Assembly (NCBI GenBank): GCA_965178125.1 | Contig: OZ237746.1 | Span: 1,178,001 to 1,242,000 of the forward strand | Origin: Bilabrum cf. latius | Taxonomy: Eukaryota; Bigyra: Bicosoecida; Bigyra; Bicosoecida | Direction: 5' to 3' | DNA length: 64,000 nucleotides | In this document: piece after piece, positions 12,801 to 25,300 of the stretch | How the letters are laid out: the number at the start of each line of letters is the position of its first letter | Position numbering within the stretch: position 1 is the first letter of the stretch | Notes under the pieces: model-generated | Told to the model about the DNA's origin: nothing | Databases searched by the model: none | What the model saw: the letters and a program-made list of their open reading frames with translations, nothing else | Program-made: the position numbers and the translations under genes

Positions 12801-13159
12801 CTAAACAATCGCTGCCACATTGGACAACTTTCTGTATTAATTTTGCAGTCGCCGTGTAATTTTTGCAGTCGGCTATCGCTCACGACGCCGGCACACTCCA
12901 CCTCTTGCGAGTGCAAATTGTCAGTCGATTTGGAGTACCCAACCCACGCCGGAGCTTTTGGGCACACCCTGATGGAGCAATCTGCATTTGAGTATCCATC
13001 AAAGCACTCGCACGAATGCGTGGTTGTATGTACCGAGCGCTTGTACTTGCAAACGCCCCGGTTGTAGCAGTCGCGCTTGTCGCAGGGGTATCCCACTCCT
13101 CCTTCGGAATCTTGCACCAAAACTATTAATAGCAGGAGAGAAATACGACTTAACATCAT
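9860..13159 (-). CDS. Secreted EGF/tenascin-like repeat protein, 4 exons
   Basis: Exons (minus): 13159-12884, 12726-10446, 10309-10148 and 10011-9860. Donors are GTGAGC, GTGAGT and GTGAGG, acceptors end in CAG, and phases match (0, 1, 1). The product is about 956 residues. It starts with a signal peptide (MMLSRISLLLLIVL). Repeated units alternate EGF-like Cys clusters (CNGHGRC, GCWCDEGYSGYDCS, CSGRGTCDRGTGTCTC) with beta-rich inserts containing a Leu-Pro-Thr motif. This pattern is known from large extracellular proteins of protists and algae; an adhesion or matrix role is inferred. The last exon completes the EGF unit split by intron 3 (CKCISGYVSSDG) and ends at TAA, so TAA is a genuine stop in this genome. 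There is no in-frame TAG. No transmembrane segment is seen. Confidence 0.88.
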
Positions 13160-13368
13160 GATGCTGCCATTTATGTGTACTGAGAGGGCTGAATATATGC
13201 ACTGGATGGCGAATCGAGGGCATGCTCACTTCGGCGTTGGCGCTCTCATCACACCCCGCCAGCAGCTTTGTGCCAGTGGCCGGACTAGTCTAGGTGACAA
13301 TACCACCACTAAACGTTCTATGTCGGCAAAACGCCACCCAACGATCCAACAAGTAATGTTCGCTCTGC

Positions 13369-16014
13369 TCAGTCCGAATCCTCCATAGCGGCAGATGCGC
13401 TCGAGGCAGAGGCCTGCTGTGCCCCAGACCCCTCGCCGCCTGCGCCTGCACCTGCACCTGCCTCTGGCTTGCCCCTCGCATCCTCGCTCAGCGTGTTACC
13501 CGCCAAAATGGGCGCCTGCACCGAGTTGGAGGGCAGCATGGCAGCGGCTTCGGACACGGCCTTGCTGAAATCAGCCTCGGCCTCCTCGTGCTCCTTCGCG
13601 TGCTGCTGCTGCTGCTGCTGCTCGTCGGCATCCATCGGGGCTTGCCCCGCACCATGGCCCGGCTCCGAACTTGCCGATCCCGACCCAGCGCCGCTCTCCG
13701 ACGCACCGCCAGTGGCAGCGCCAGCGGCTGGGGCACTTGCTGCTGCAGACGAAGAGGAAGAGGACGACGAAGAAGCAGCTGCAGATGAGGATGACGATGA
13801 GGATGACGATGAGGACAGGGACGGGGATGGAGCTGGCACAGCTGCCATGGGAGCCGCAGCCGGCTCCGGCACCACCATAGAGCTGCGAGGTCCCCCCACC
13901 CCTTGCTGTGCACTGCTGGCAACCACCTCCCCATGACCATGATCCTGACCATGGGCCAGCACCGGGGCGCTGGGCTTGCTTGCTACCGAAGGCGCCTCCG
14001 TTGCCGCCACAGATGCAGTCGCTGCTCCCTGGTTTGCGTGACCTGTTCCCTGCGTTGTTCCCTGCGAATGCTGCTACGGGGATGCACCACCGCCTGCAGA
14101 GGATACTGCGCTCTTGCTCTTGCTTTCGCCCTCTCCTCCCGCCCCTGCCCCTGCCCCAGTGCCAGTGCCAGCGCTGGCTTGCACCTCCGAGAATGGGCGC
14201 TTGCGGCCGGCCCTAGCCCCACCCTGTGCCTCCCCATCCCCAGCCACAGCCACACTCATATCCATTGCCGCAGCACCTCCGCTGGCCTGTCCCATCCCCC
14301 CTTCATCTTCATCATCTGCATCCTCTCCGTCCTCCATCGCAGCGCTGGCCGCCGCACCCGACCCCGCCCCGCTGCCCTTGCCCCCTGCCCCCGCCCCCGG
14401 AACGATCCTGCCGCCCACCTGGTCCTCGTCCTGCCTGTCCTGGTCCCTGCTGTCGTCGAAGAACTCCCCCTCGTGCGCCTTTCGGTCCCCCCCGTAGGGC
14501 CTCTCGTCCGGGGACTCCCCCTTGGTGTCCTCGTCCTGGTCCCCCAGGTCCTTGATGGCCCGGGGGGCGGTCTCGTAGGGCACGCTCGGGGGCCCGTCCA
14601 GCGCCCGGAGGCTCTCCAGGAGGGCCACCCTGCACCGCTCCAGATACTCCTTGGAGTTCAGGTTCTCCATCGAGGCCGGGGTCAGGTGCAGCCGATAGTC
14701 GGGCCGGAAGTACTCCACGTAGTCGTTGGGCGGGATGGCATCCGAGATGGGGCTGTCCAGCAGCACGCTCGTCTCGTAGGCCCAGCACCTCGCCACGTTG
14801 CGGGCCGTGTACCCGCCCCCGCCCAGCACCAGGGTAGGCAGCCCGAAGGACTTGACGAATTTGACGCACTCGGCGTGCCCCTTGATGGTCATGTTCCAGC
14901 AGCCCAGCCTGTCCCCCGTCAGGGAGTCGGCCCCGCACTCGAGCACCACCGCCTCGGGCTGGAAGCGGTCCATGACCTTCTGAATGATGGGCTTGAAGAT
15001 GCTCTCGTAGCTCAGATCGTCCATTCCCTCCCGCAGCGGGAAGTTCAGCGAGTAGTGCTTGCCCTTGTTTGTGCCCACGTCGCGGATATCCCCCGTGCCC
15101 GGGAAGAAGTTCCCGTACTTGTGGAAGGACACGGTCATGACCCGGTCCGTGGTGTAGAAGGCCTCCTCCACGCCGTCCCCGTGGTGGATGTCGATGTCGA
15201 TGTACAGCACCCGCCTGTGGTACTTGAGCAGCTCGAGGATGGCCAGCACGATGTCGTTCACGTAGCAGAACCCGCTCGCCTCGGACTTCTTGGCGTGGTG
15301 CATCCCGCCGCTCCAGTTGATCGCGATATCGGTGTCGCCTGAATTCAAACGAATGGCTCCGTCCACGGACCCGCCCGTGTACAGCCGGCAATACTCGTAT
15401 AGGCCGTCAAAGGCGGGGCAATCCGTGCATCCGCCCACGTTGACTGCGCAAGGGGCGAGAAATAGAAGGGCTTCTTGTGGGATCACACTCGGATTGTGGT
15501 GCGTTTTGACAAATGAAGTACATTTGAGCGTGGACATATGCACCGGTCCTTCTCACATTTTTGCATGAGCGCCCCGAACTCGCTCTCGTTCCCAGGGGTG
15601 ATCTTGGACAGGTAGTCGATGTAGTCGTCCCGATGAAACTCAGCCATTTCGCTGTGTGTTGCCTTGTGGGGTCTCTGCAAGCAAGAACGCAGGCAATGGT
15701 CTCAAATTCGGCGGTGCGATTGCCGATCCTGGTGCGGAGCTGGAGCACCTCAGTCGGCGACGTCGAAACTCACGTAGACCTGCAGCTTGCGATACATACC
15801 GTAGCTCAGCACCAAATGGTGCGCAAGCTTCAACCTAATAGGCTTCATTGGATGCCCTGGGCCATAGTAGTAGTGGCCAATGTCCCCTGCGATACGGATA
15901 GTTGCACAGGACAGAGTCCACGCAGTCGATACATGCAGCGGGTGAAAATCAGTGTATATCGTGCAGTCCTGCCGCACCCTGGTAAAAATACGAGACTCTT
16001 CGCTTCGCAGACAT
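13369..16014 (-). CDS. HDAC1-like: Class I histone deacetylase (HDAC1/Rpd3-like) with UAG-extended low-complexity tail
   Basis: Exons (minus): 16014-15978, 15886-15774, 15674-15557 and 15443-13369. Introns are 91, 99 and 113 bases with matching phases, and the product is 780 residues. The start [12 protein letters not shown] joins [16 protein letters not shown], as in HDAC1. Catalytic features are present: [19 protein letters not shown] (His pair), [14 protein letters not shown] (Zn Asp/His), and [14 protein letters not shown] (catalytic Tyr). It removes acetyl groups from histone lysines in nuclear repressor complexes. In-frame TAG at 14074-14076 (codon 546) falls after the acidic C-terminal region. 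Read as sense, it extends the protein by about 235 residues of Ser/Ala runs and a poly-Gln stretch, ending at TGA 13369-13371. It is divergent from the thioredoxin-like gene across 136 bases. Confidence 0.95.
13601..13623 (-). repeat. (CAG)n trinucleotide run encoding poly-Gln in the HDAC tail
   Basis: About seven uninterrupted CAG codons on the coding strand lie downstream of the in-frame TAG. This fits the extension being translated, low-complexity coding sequence. Confidence 0.85.
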
Positions 16015-16150
16015 AGTGTAACGTCTAGATTAGGCCAAAGATAGGCCAAAACCGGTCGAGCATCCGATTCAAGGTAACGTGACATCACGTTTACACATTT
16101 ATGAACGTTCGCTGAGGCCACCTCACTTCGATCAAAATTACTTGTCTAGA
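16015..16150. promoter_or_regulatory. Short divergent promoter interval, HDAC / thioredoxin-like gene
   Basis: Only 136 bases separate the HDAC start codon (minus) from the thioredoxin-like start codon (plus). Both genes must take their core promoters and leaders from this AT-richer interval. No specific TATA or factor site is claimed. Confidence 0.5.
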
Positions 16151-16735
16151 ATGATCAGCGATGGACTTGCAAATAAGTTGAAGCAACTTGGTTCTTTTAT
16201 GGTCGGGTATTCAACTCATCCTGATGTAAAAAAGCAATAGGATACGCTAGGCGATCATTTGGGGACAAATATTCCATTTGTCAGGTGTGATGCATCCGAA
16301 ATGGAACGGTCTACGTGCGAGAGGGTCGGTGTATCGAACCAAGAGCATCCTCCAGTGCTTGTTGTGGCGGGGGAAGGCTATCTTGGGCACACGCCGGTCA
16401 AAGTGCTCGAGGAGGCCGCCGAGATGCCGCAGCGTGCATTGGATGCTCTGAAAGCGGCCGATGCGAAGCTGTATGGGAGAGACTCGTGTATCTGGACACG
16501 GCGTTAGATAGCAATTCTGGGTGATGACTACAAGAAGTACGTGACATCGATCGACTGCCAGGAGAATCCGAGTAGGTGCCAATCGGAAGGGGTGCAGGGT
16601 GTGCCTACGTGGTAGTTCGGCAGCGGCAAGGACAAGGTTCAGATGCCTGGTTTCCGGTTCCTGGGCGACCTGCTTCGCATCTCCAAGGAACAGACCGGCT
16701 CGCGCAGTGGCCCAGCCTCTGGGGAGGCTAATTGA
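16151..16735 (+). CDS. Tandem thioredoxin-like protein (VKOR-associated Trx type), UAG-recoded
   Basis: ATG 16151 to TGA 16733-16735 gives 194 residues in one exon, with TAG as codons 30, 119 and 155. Two thioredoxin-like units are seen. Unit 1 has VGYSTHPDVKK, then IPFVRCDASEME and PPVLVVAGEGYLG. Unit 2 has LYGRDSCIWTRR, then TAG, IAILGDDYKKYV, IDCQENPSRCQ and GVQGVPTW. Unit 2 follows the Trx domain fused to or associated with VKOR, where a C-x-x-C-x-x-Gln stretch precedes a Leu/Phe-Gly; TAG 119 falls on that Gln. The catalytic CxxC is lost (THPD in unit 1, CIWT in unit 2), so a redox-inactive or monothiol role is likely. A naive annotation with the standard code would prefer an antisense ORF of about 189 codons here. 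An upstream signal or transmembrane exon is possible but not seen. Confidence 0.75.
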
Positions 16736-17458
16736 GATTGAGCCACAGGCGGCATCTGCAGATCCCAATGCAGGATGTGCGGCGAGCCACAGCCAACTAG
16801 CCCAGCTCTTTATCACACGGTGCTAGTCCTATGTGATTGATGTGCTACATGGTGCGCATAAGAGTGGCCAGCGGAACGCTTGAATCTCCTAGCACTCCTC
16901 CAAGCGGAGCAGGTGCCACGGGGTGCACTGGGTGTTGGCCTGCCTGCCTGCCTGCCTGCCTGCTTTCCTCTGGGAGATGTCACGAAGTGGCCATGGCCTG
17001 GGGCCAGGAGTTGCTGGAGCTAGTTCATGCCCACCTGTGAACTTCATCTTGCTGCTATTCTCTCAGATGGCTGGCTTTGCGTGCGCGATCGTGCCGCACT
17101 CACCATGGGAGAGTCCAATAGCGCTCGCATTTGGGGGGCATATGTGTGTGGACCATGGTGAAATCACATGGGATTTTTGCAACTTGCTGTCGTGGATAAT
17201 GTAACGCTAACTTGCATCAATTTTCTGCTACGAGGCGACCACGATGCTCGGTCCTTGGTCGCAACAGAGGTTGAACTTCGTTGAACGCCTGCTCCTGGCA
17301 GTGGTTCTAACGTCTCCGGCTTGCGGAAGCCGCCTGCGTAGTCTAAACGACGACGTACAAAATTATCAGCTCGCGAGAAGCGATTCAGCAATTCAGTTCT
17401 CGACTTGAACTTGCGAATCAGCTTGCATCTCAATCAAGCGTGCAGCTCGACCTCATCA
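16736..17458. other. Intergenic region with a (CCTG)n microsatellite
   Basis: This stretch of about 720 bases lies between two plus-strand genes. It contains a tetranucleotide run (CCTG, about six copies) at 16938-16962. No frame shows a recognisable domain, and I see no RNA gene. Confidence 0.5.
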
Positions 17459-20400
17459 ATGGCAGCTGATGCCAAGACTAGGCGTACTGGCTGCAGCACC
17501 ACAGTCGTCTATGTTTTCGCCTTTCTGGTAAGTGCAACAGATGCATGGATCATCATGGCCTATTTGAGTCATGTTGGTACGCCTTTATTGAATTGAGCTC
17601 GAGAATTCCCAATACTGTTGTGAATTTCCCCGAGGCCGCACTAATATTCGGTTCTGCTGCCTTCGGCTAGAGGGTCGGTCGTGGCAACATTGGTAGCGCA
17701 ACATGCTTAAAATCTTTCGTATTAGTCAACCATGCCACGCCATGCCGTGCCATGAATTCAAACGATGTCTCGCTGCCATGATGAAAATATTACGGAATCT
17801 GCCTTGTATTGCAGTGTTTTACCCATGTCACGGGATAGGATTATGTCTAGGGGTCACAGGGACCCATAGCATAGATTGACATGATTGCATAGGGCATCTG
17901 GAGTCATGACGTTCATGAATTTGCTCCACAGATTTCTGCCAGTGACGCTGACGCGGATGGCTTCACTGACTATGCCTTCGGCAACAATTTGCGGCACTCC
18001 TGGTCCGGAGAGGTTGTAGTAAAGCTTTCGGGAAATGATTCAAGCGCGAACACGCCGGGAGTGTTTGCTACGACCCGGGCATTCGAGCGGCAGGACTTCG
18101 GCCTTCCGCCTGCTGCTCGCCTTGGTTCTGCCGTGGAGTTCCTGGGCCGGTTCCCGTTCAGCAACAGCACTGCAACGGGGCTGGCCATTGGGGCGGCTGG
18201 GTACTAGTTTTCGAGAGGCAGTGTGGTTGTCGCGGCGCTGCAAAGCTCAGGCGCTGTGCAAAGCCACTGCCTAGTGGTGCCAGGGCAGGACGGGGTGCCC
18301 TCGCTGCCGATCGGGTCTGTCTTCGGGCGCACCATCCTAGGGGGCATGGACCTGGATGGTGACTCGGTGCTAGACCTGCTAGTTGGGACCGCGGCCAGCA
18401 AGGTAGTTGCGGTGCGGCTGGGGGCGGACGGGTGCGCCCTGGGCGGGTCTGTCCTGCCGCAGGCTGCAGGCACTGCCACGGGCGTGTTCGGGAGCAGCCT
18501 TGCGTGGATCCCGGGGGCGGCGGATTCGGGTCTGTCGCACCGTGTGGCGGTGGGGCAGCCGTTTTCCGGCATTGGAAACGATGACGACGGTGCATCGGAC
18601 TTGGACGGGGCCATCTGGATCATGCAGGTGCAAGGCACTAGCGGCAGCTGGGGCGTGAACTGGAGCGTCGTGTCTACGATCGCTCAGGAGAGAGGAGGAT
18701 TAGAATACGTCGCTAGCCCTGACCTAGGCAGCCTCACGCTCGGTGAGCGATTGTCTCCCGCGGGTGACTGGGATGGGGATGGCTGGGAGGACCTTGTGAC
18801 ATTGGACTCGAGGCACAGGACGAACACGCAGACACATCCTGACTCGAGGGGGTCGGCCATCGTGCTGCTGCTGAATGCCACTGGGCACGTGCACAGGTGG
18901 GTCGAGGTCAGCAACAGAGAGGGCGAGTTCACGTCCTCTGGATTCGACCTGGACAGGATGTGGGGGGGCGTGGACAAGGGGCCGGGGCTGCACCAGCTGG
19001 TGCTGGGGGGACATGCGGATGTGGCGGTGGTGCAGGTGAACTTCACCGGGGGCGCGTCACCCAGCCCCAGCCCAAGCACCAGCCCAAGCACCAGCCCGAC
19101 CACCAGCACCAGCCCAAGCACCAGCCCAAGCACCAGCTCGAGCCCAAGCACCAGCCCGAGCCCAAGCACCAGCTCGAGCCCAAGCACCAGCACCAGTCCA
19201 AGCATCAGCACCAGCCCAAGCATCAGCTCGAGCCCAAGCACCAGCTCGAGCCCAAGTGCCAGCACCAGTCCAAGCATCAGCTCGAGCCCAAGCACCAGCA
19301 CCAGTCCAAGCATCAGCACCAGCCCAAGCACCAGCCCGAGCCCAAGCACCAGCCCGAGCCCAAGCACCAGCTCGAGCCCAAGCACCAGCACCAGCCCAAG
19401 CACCAGCCCGACCACCAGCACCAGCCCAAGCACCAGCCCAAGCACCAGCTCGAGCCCAAGCACCAGCTCTAGTCCGAGCCCCAGCAGCAGCCCGTCCACC
19501 TCGCCCACTGCGAGCGTCAGCAGCAGCCCGTCCACGTCGCCCACTGCGAGCGTCAGCAGCAGCCCGTCCACCTCGCCCACTGCGAGCGTCAGCTCCACCA
19601 GCACTCCGCTACCCTCGCCGATCCCCGGGCTGGACGTGATTCCTGAGGTGCTGGACGAACCGCCGCCGCTGCAGGTGCCGGTCCCTGCATCGAGCGACAT
19701 GGTGGTGGTGCGTGTGAACGTGAGCGCTCGGCTGCAGATCCGGTGTGGATCGGCGGCGAATCTGACGGAGGAGCTGCATCAGCTGCAGAACGGGTCGGAC
19801 GATGGTGAGGTGGATCACTCGGGGCTGGCTGGCACGTTGCTGGGAGCGGCATCGTCTGCCCTCGCGCGCGCCAGCCTGGACGCGATCGGGATGCAGGCGG
19901 GGTGGGTGAGTCAGAATGGAGCAGCCGGGGGTGAATTAATGTCTGAGGCGTCCCATGTGCATGGAAGGGCTGTGCTGCACCAGGTGCAGGTCGACGTGGA
20001 TGATCCTATCAGTGGAACGAGCGAGGCGAGCTCGAGCACCGGCTGGGTGATGTGCGCCGTGACTCTGCGCATGTTCCGAGTAGTCAATGTGACGTTCTTG
20101 GCATAGCAGTAGGAGATGCCCACGCCTAACTCCGGTGTCTCTGGTAGGCAGCTGGCGGCGCGAGCGACAATTGGGGCGCTAGGCAATGCATCAGGTGCCT
20201 TGAACGCCACATCGCTGGCGGCTGCTTCGTCCCGCGAGATCGCGGATTGTCTCTCGGACTCGAGCAGCTCGGGGCGGTTTGCCGTTGTGGCTGCGGCAGG
20301 TGCCCCCGCGGTCTTTTCCGTGGCGGTGCGGGAGGGCAGCGGGGCCGTGCGGCTGGACCAGGTCACGAGCGAGGCAGAGGTAACTCGGGTGGCGCCCTAG

Positions 20401-22083
20401 CCGCTGCCTCGGGATGCAGATGCAGATTCTGCGCAAGATGGGGAGTTCTCTGCGCTCATCGTGCTGCTGGTAGTTGTGGGTGCAGTTTTTCTGCTGAGCA
20501 CGGGCCTGGGTTTGCTAGTGTACGCACTGTCTAGAACGGTGCGGCAAAGGAAGCGAGTCAGGGTGCGCAGCGTGACTGGTGCTGGTGACTTGGCTACCAG
20601 CGGGTCCATGCGGCAGCAGAGCAGCACAGACAGCGACACGCGCGGCAGGCCGGGCTTATTCAGCCTACGGCGCAGCGAGAACTCGAGTGTGGCCTCCTCA
20701 GAGCATGACTCCATGGGTTGGATCGCCAGCGGGCGGCGCCTCTTCGGGGGATTGGGCCCCTCCGCTGCAGGTGCTAAGGTGGAGCTGAACCGGTTCAGAT
20801 GGGGGAGGCATGGCGAGGCGACTGGTGCGCAAGGGTGCGACTCCACCGCTGGATCGGCACCCGTGGACGTGTAGGGGTTGCGCCGTGAGTTGGCCAACAG
20901 CCTGCAGCAGTCTGCACGCAGCGTGGGGACACCCGAGCCGGGGCAGGATGCGTGGGAGCTCGAGAGGAAGCGGCTGCGAGCAATGTAGGATATGTTCAAA
21001 CCGTATCACAGCACCTCCACAGGGAGCAGCCCGAAAGGGGGCGCGAAGGTGCAAATAAAAAGAGCGTGGGGGCGTGATTCCTACGGGGGGTCCATCGGTG
21101 GTGGCGAGCCCAGGGCTATCGGCGGTGGCAAAGCCGGCGGAGAGGTGCGGGGTGCGGTCGGCACAGGCCTTTGTCCTGGTATTTTGCAGGGGCAGGGACG
21201 CAGCCAATCCCAGAGCAATGCCCCAGGGCCGCCTGCTGGTCAACACGCAGCGTGGGGTGCTGGCCGATGCGGCACATCTGCGGACGGGCTCGTGGAGGGG
21301 GGCAGCAAGCAGCAGGAGATAGGGCATTAGCAAGAGAGGGTCGAGCTTGTCAAGGGGTCCGGGAGGCTCGCGTAGGTGGAAGCACGGGCCAGAGCAGGCA
21401 AGGATATCAAGGATGTCAAGGATAGCAAGAATGGCCAGCGCGCAGGCAGGTCTCAATGGCCCGTGGTACGACTGGAAGCTGGGAAGCAACGGTAGGGCGG
21501 GGGCGTGGAATTGGAGGGCAGCACGAGACGGGCGATGGACTTATCCGACGGTGGTCTCTCTGAGGACGACGACTCTCTGTTCTCTAGCCATTCCGACTCC
21601 CAATCGATGAGATAGGAGGGGCCGGGCGCTGAGGCCAGTGGAAAGAAGGGAGCCAGAGGCAGCTAGAGAAGGAGGGCACGGAGGGCACGGAGGGGTTCGG
21701 CCGACGCGAGCGGAACGCGCGACTTGCAGTGCGCTGCACCCGGTGTAGAGGACGAGGAGGACGAAGCGGACCATCGCGTGCAGGCAGCGGTTGTGGAGGG
21801 GCTCTTGCGGATGGAAACTGGGGCCACGGGGGTTACGGGGTGCACGGGGGAGTCATGGGGAACAAGGACCGGTGGCGCACCTCTGCGCTGCAATGCGGTG
21901 CATGCGTGCGTGGAGGTGCCGGTGGGCGCGGCGGAAGCCGAAGATGCCTGGTAGAGCGCGGCGAAGGTTGGTCGTGTGGCCGGGGGTGTCTCCTGGAAGG
22001 GAGGCAAGGTATTGCCCCTGGCAGGAGGAGAGGTGGAGTGGGACGCGATCTGGGCGGACCTGAAGGACCAGGCTGGTCATTGA
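17459..22083 (+). CDS. FG-GAP type I membrane protein 1, UAG-rich cytoplasmic tail
   Basis: Exon 1 is 17459-17527 (hydrophobic signal sequence ending VVYVFAFL, donor GTAAGT). Exon 2 is 17932-22083 (acceptor CACAG, phase 0). The product is about 1,406 residues; an extra small exon in the 404-base intron is possible. The ectodomain has FG-GAP Ca2+-binding loops ([37 protein letters not shown]), as in integrin-alpha beta-propellers. A Ser/Pro/Thr stalk spans about residues 395-583, followed by a juxtamembrane domain, a transmembrane helix at about 865-890 (LIVLLVVVGAVFLLSTG) and a long cytoplasmic tail. Twelve in-frame TAGs occur: 18205, 20104, 20110, 20398, 20872, 20986, 21328, 21373, 21493, 21613, 21664 and 21952. 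Eleven of them are after the stalk. Termination is TGA 22081-22083. The neighbouring gene is a tandem paralogue. An adhesion receptor role is inferred. Confidence 0.82.
19064..19600 (+). repeat. Ser-Pro-Ser-Thr coding minisatellite (stalk of FG-GAP protein 1)
   Basis: Degenerate 12-18-base units of the type AGCCCAAGCACCAGC repeat for over 500 bases and encode a Pro-Ser-Thr-Ser mucin-like stalk. Three near-identical units of about 45 bases ([12 protein letters not shown]) close the array at 19480-19600. Confidence 0.9.
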
Positions 22084-22366
22084 AGTTTGTCCGGAGAGGA
22101 CTAATGTCGCAGCGAATTTCGCTGCTTGAAATGAATGTTGTGCATTGCATGTATGACCAGGTTTGGAATGCGTTGCAGCGCGACCAGGGGGATGCAAGCG
22201 ACCGCCGCCGGCGGACTCGGGGGACTCCTCGGAGCGGTTACAACCGCGCTGCGCTGCGGTGAAGAGAAACGGAACAAAGACAAGTCTCCACGGCGTAATC
22301 TTAACGAAAAGCTCGAAATGCGTGATTACCCCAGCGAATCACAAAGCTGACCACTTCGCGTTCCTA

Positions 22367-25300
22367 ATGGCACGATTACGGTGGTTGTTTCAGGTAGCCG
22401 TCTACTGCTGTGCAACCCTGCAGGCTCGGACTACAGTAGTCGTTTCAGCGTTAGCCGTGAGAATTACTCGCGTTGCCGCGAACCCAATGCGTATGATACG
22501 GTCTTCCCTTATAGTTTTGTTGTTTCTGTGCTAGTTTGGGCCTATCTGCGGTTTGATGAACATTGCCGCATCTGCAGCGGCTTGTGATGCCTCCTTTCTG
22601 CGCCAATTTCGCCTGATATATCAAGCTTTAGCATAGATATCCTAGGACATGAAACAAGCATCATATTTGTGTATTTGAATGTCGCCGTTTCTTCCATTTG
22701 CAGCGGCAGCTTGTTGCCGAGCCCGATTCGGTAGCAATGCTCGCCGAGGACCTGTGGCCGACTAGCCTCTAGTTTGAGTATGCGCCTCAAATCTCTGCCT
22801 ACGACTTTGATCGGGACGGTTTCGCTGACTATGCCCTGTCGTATTTCATGCACGGGACAACGAAACACGGCAGCCTCTTGCTCAAGCTTACCGGCAACTC
22901 GTCCTCCGCCGGCCAGATTGGGCAGTTTGCAGCAACAGTATCCTTGCCTGGCGGAGCCTTTTCTCTTCCCACCTTCGCCCATTTTGGCTCCGAGGCGGTT
23001 TTCCTGGGGCCACTCCCCCAGGCGGACAGCTCTACGGAGGGCCTGGCTGTGGGCGCCCCCGGGTACGACACGTTCAGGGGCCGAGTGGTGGTGTTCACGC
23101 TGAGCGCCAGCTCGGGGGCCGTGCAGGACCACTGCATGCTGCAGAGCGGACAGGGCCGCGTCCCAACGCTCCCTGCCAGCGCCTGGTTTGGCACATCCGT
23201 GCAGCCTGGCCCGGACCTGGACGGGGACGGGAGACGAGACCTGCTTGTGGGGAGCATAACACAGAGGGTGTTCGCCGTGCAGATGACCCCCGGGGGGTGC
23301 GATGGGAACGTGACCCAGCTGCCGGACCTGGGAGGGGGCATGAACCAGGGGCTGTTCGGGACATCGGTGGCCTGGTTGCCTGCAAGGGCAAATGCTGGGG
23401 CGGGGAACGGGTCTATGTTGCACCGTGTTGCGGTGGGGCAGCCATACGTGGCCGTAGGCGGGTATGGTGAGCTAGGAGTCATCTGGATCATGCAGGTGCA
23501 GGGCACTAGCGGCAGCTGGGGCGTGACCTGGAGCGTCATGTCCAAAATATCCCAATCCATCGGTGGATTCGGGCTTGCTCTAAACCAAGACGGCGTCAAC
23601 CTGGGCGTGGATCTCGCCAACATTGGAGACTGGGACGGGGATGGATGGGAGGACATGGCAGCGCTCGCACCGGGGCTAGTGACCAACACGGATACGAGCC
23701 CAAACTCGAAGGGAGCTGCGTTCGTGCTGCTGCTGAATGCCACTGGGCACGTGCACAGGTGGGTCGAGGTCAGCAACAGACATGGCGAGTTCACGTCCTC
23801 TGGATTCGACCTGGACAGGATGTGGGGGGGCGTGGACAAGGGGCCGGGGCTGCACCAGCTGGTGCTGGGGGGACATGCGGATGTGGCAGTAGTGCAGGTG
23901 AACTTTACAGGGGGCGCGTCACCCAGCCCCAGCCCGAGCACCAGCCCGAGCACCAGCCCGAGCACCAGCTCGAGCCCAAGCACCAGCTCGAGCCCAAGCA
24001 CCAGCTCGAGCCCAAGCACCAGCCCGAGCACCAGCTCCAGCCCGAGCACCAGCTCCAGTCCGAGCACCAGCTCCAGCCCGAGTACCAGCTCCAGCCCGAG
24101 TACCAGCTCCAGCCCGAGCACCAGCACCAGCCCAAGTACCAGCTCGAGCCCAAGCACCAGCTCGAGCCCAAGCACCAGCTCGAGCCCAAGCACCAGCCCG
24201 AGCACCAGCTCCAGCCCGAGCACCAGCTCCAGCCCGAGTACCAGCTCCAGCCCGAGTACCAGCTCCAGCCCAAGCATCAGCACCAGCCCAAGCATCAGCT
24301 CCAGCCCGAGTACCAGCTCCAGCCCGAGCATCAGCTCCAGCCCGAGTACCAGCTCCAGCCCGAGCACCAGCACCAGCCCAAGTACCAGCTCGAGCCCAAG
24401 CACCAGCTCCAGCCCGAGCACCAGCTCGAGCTCAAGTACCAGCTCCAGCCCGGGCAGCAGCTCGAGCCCAAGCAGCAGCTCGAGCCCAAGCACCAGCACC
24501 AGCCCAAGCATCAGCTCCAGCCCGAGCCCCAGCCCCACCAGCACTCCGCTACCCTCGCCGATCCCCGGGCTAGACGTGATTCCTGAGGTGCTGGACGAGC
24601 CGCCGCCGCTGCAGGTGCCGGTCCCTGCATCGAGCGACATGGTGGTGGTGCGTGTGAACGTGAGCGCTCGGCTGCAGATCCGGTGTGGATCGGCGGCGAA
24701 TCTGACGGAGGAGCTGCATCGGCTGCAGAACGGGTCGGACGATGGTGAGGTGGATCACTCGGGGCTGGCTGGCACGTTGCTGGGCGCGGCATCATCTGCC
24801 CTCGCGCGCGCCAGCCTGGACGCGATCGGGATGCAGGCCGGGTGGGTGACTGCAGTGGGTGAGGCCGGGACCCTGCCGCCGGTGGTTGGGACTGAAGGAG
24901 CCACAGGGCGTGCCTCTGTGGACGTGCTTGGGATCGAGGTGGATGGCGGCGATGGTGGGGCCACCGGCTGGCTGCAGTGCCGCTTGCAGCAGACCGTCGC
25001 TGCATCAAGCAACCTGACCAGAGCGAGTGCTGGCACTAGCGCCGCCGCAGAGGCTGGCCGCAGTAGCAGTACTCGGTCCCGCCGGTTGCTCAGGCCAGGC
25101 ACCGAGAGCCGAGCCGCCGCTCCGGCAAATCCAGGGAATATGACAGAGATAGGTCAGTCCATCTCCCGCGAGATCAAGGACTGCCTCTCGGACTCGAGCA
25201 GCTCGGGGCGGTTCGCCGTTGTGGCTGCGGCAGGTGCCCCCGCGGTCTTCTCCGTGGCGGTGCGGGAGGGCAGCGGGGCCGTGCGGCTGGACCAGGTCAC

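Noticed and set aside
16247-16816. 189-codon antisense ORF opposite the Trx-like gene
   Set aside because: No recognisable motif, while the plus strand shows two thioredoxin-like units once TAG is sense.
19064-24545. Regular short repeats considered as CRISPR arrays
   Set aside because: Units are contiguous, degenerate and in frame, without unique spacers; they encode Ser/Pro/Thr stalks.
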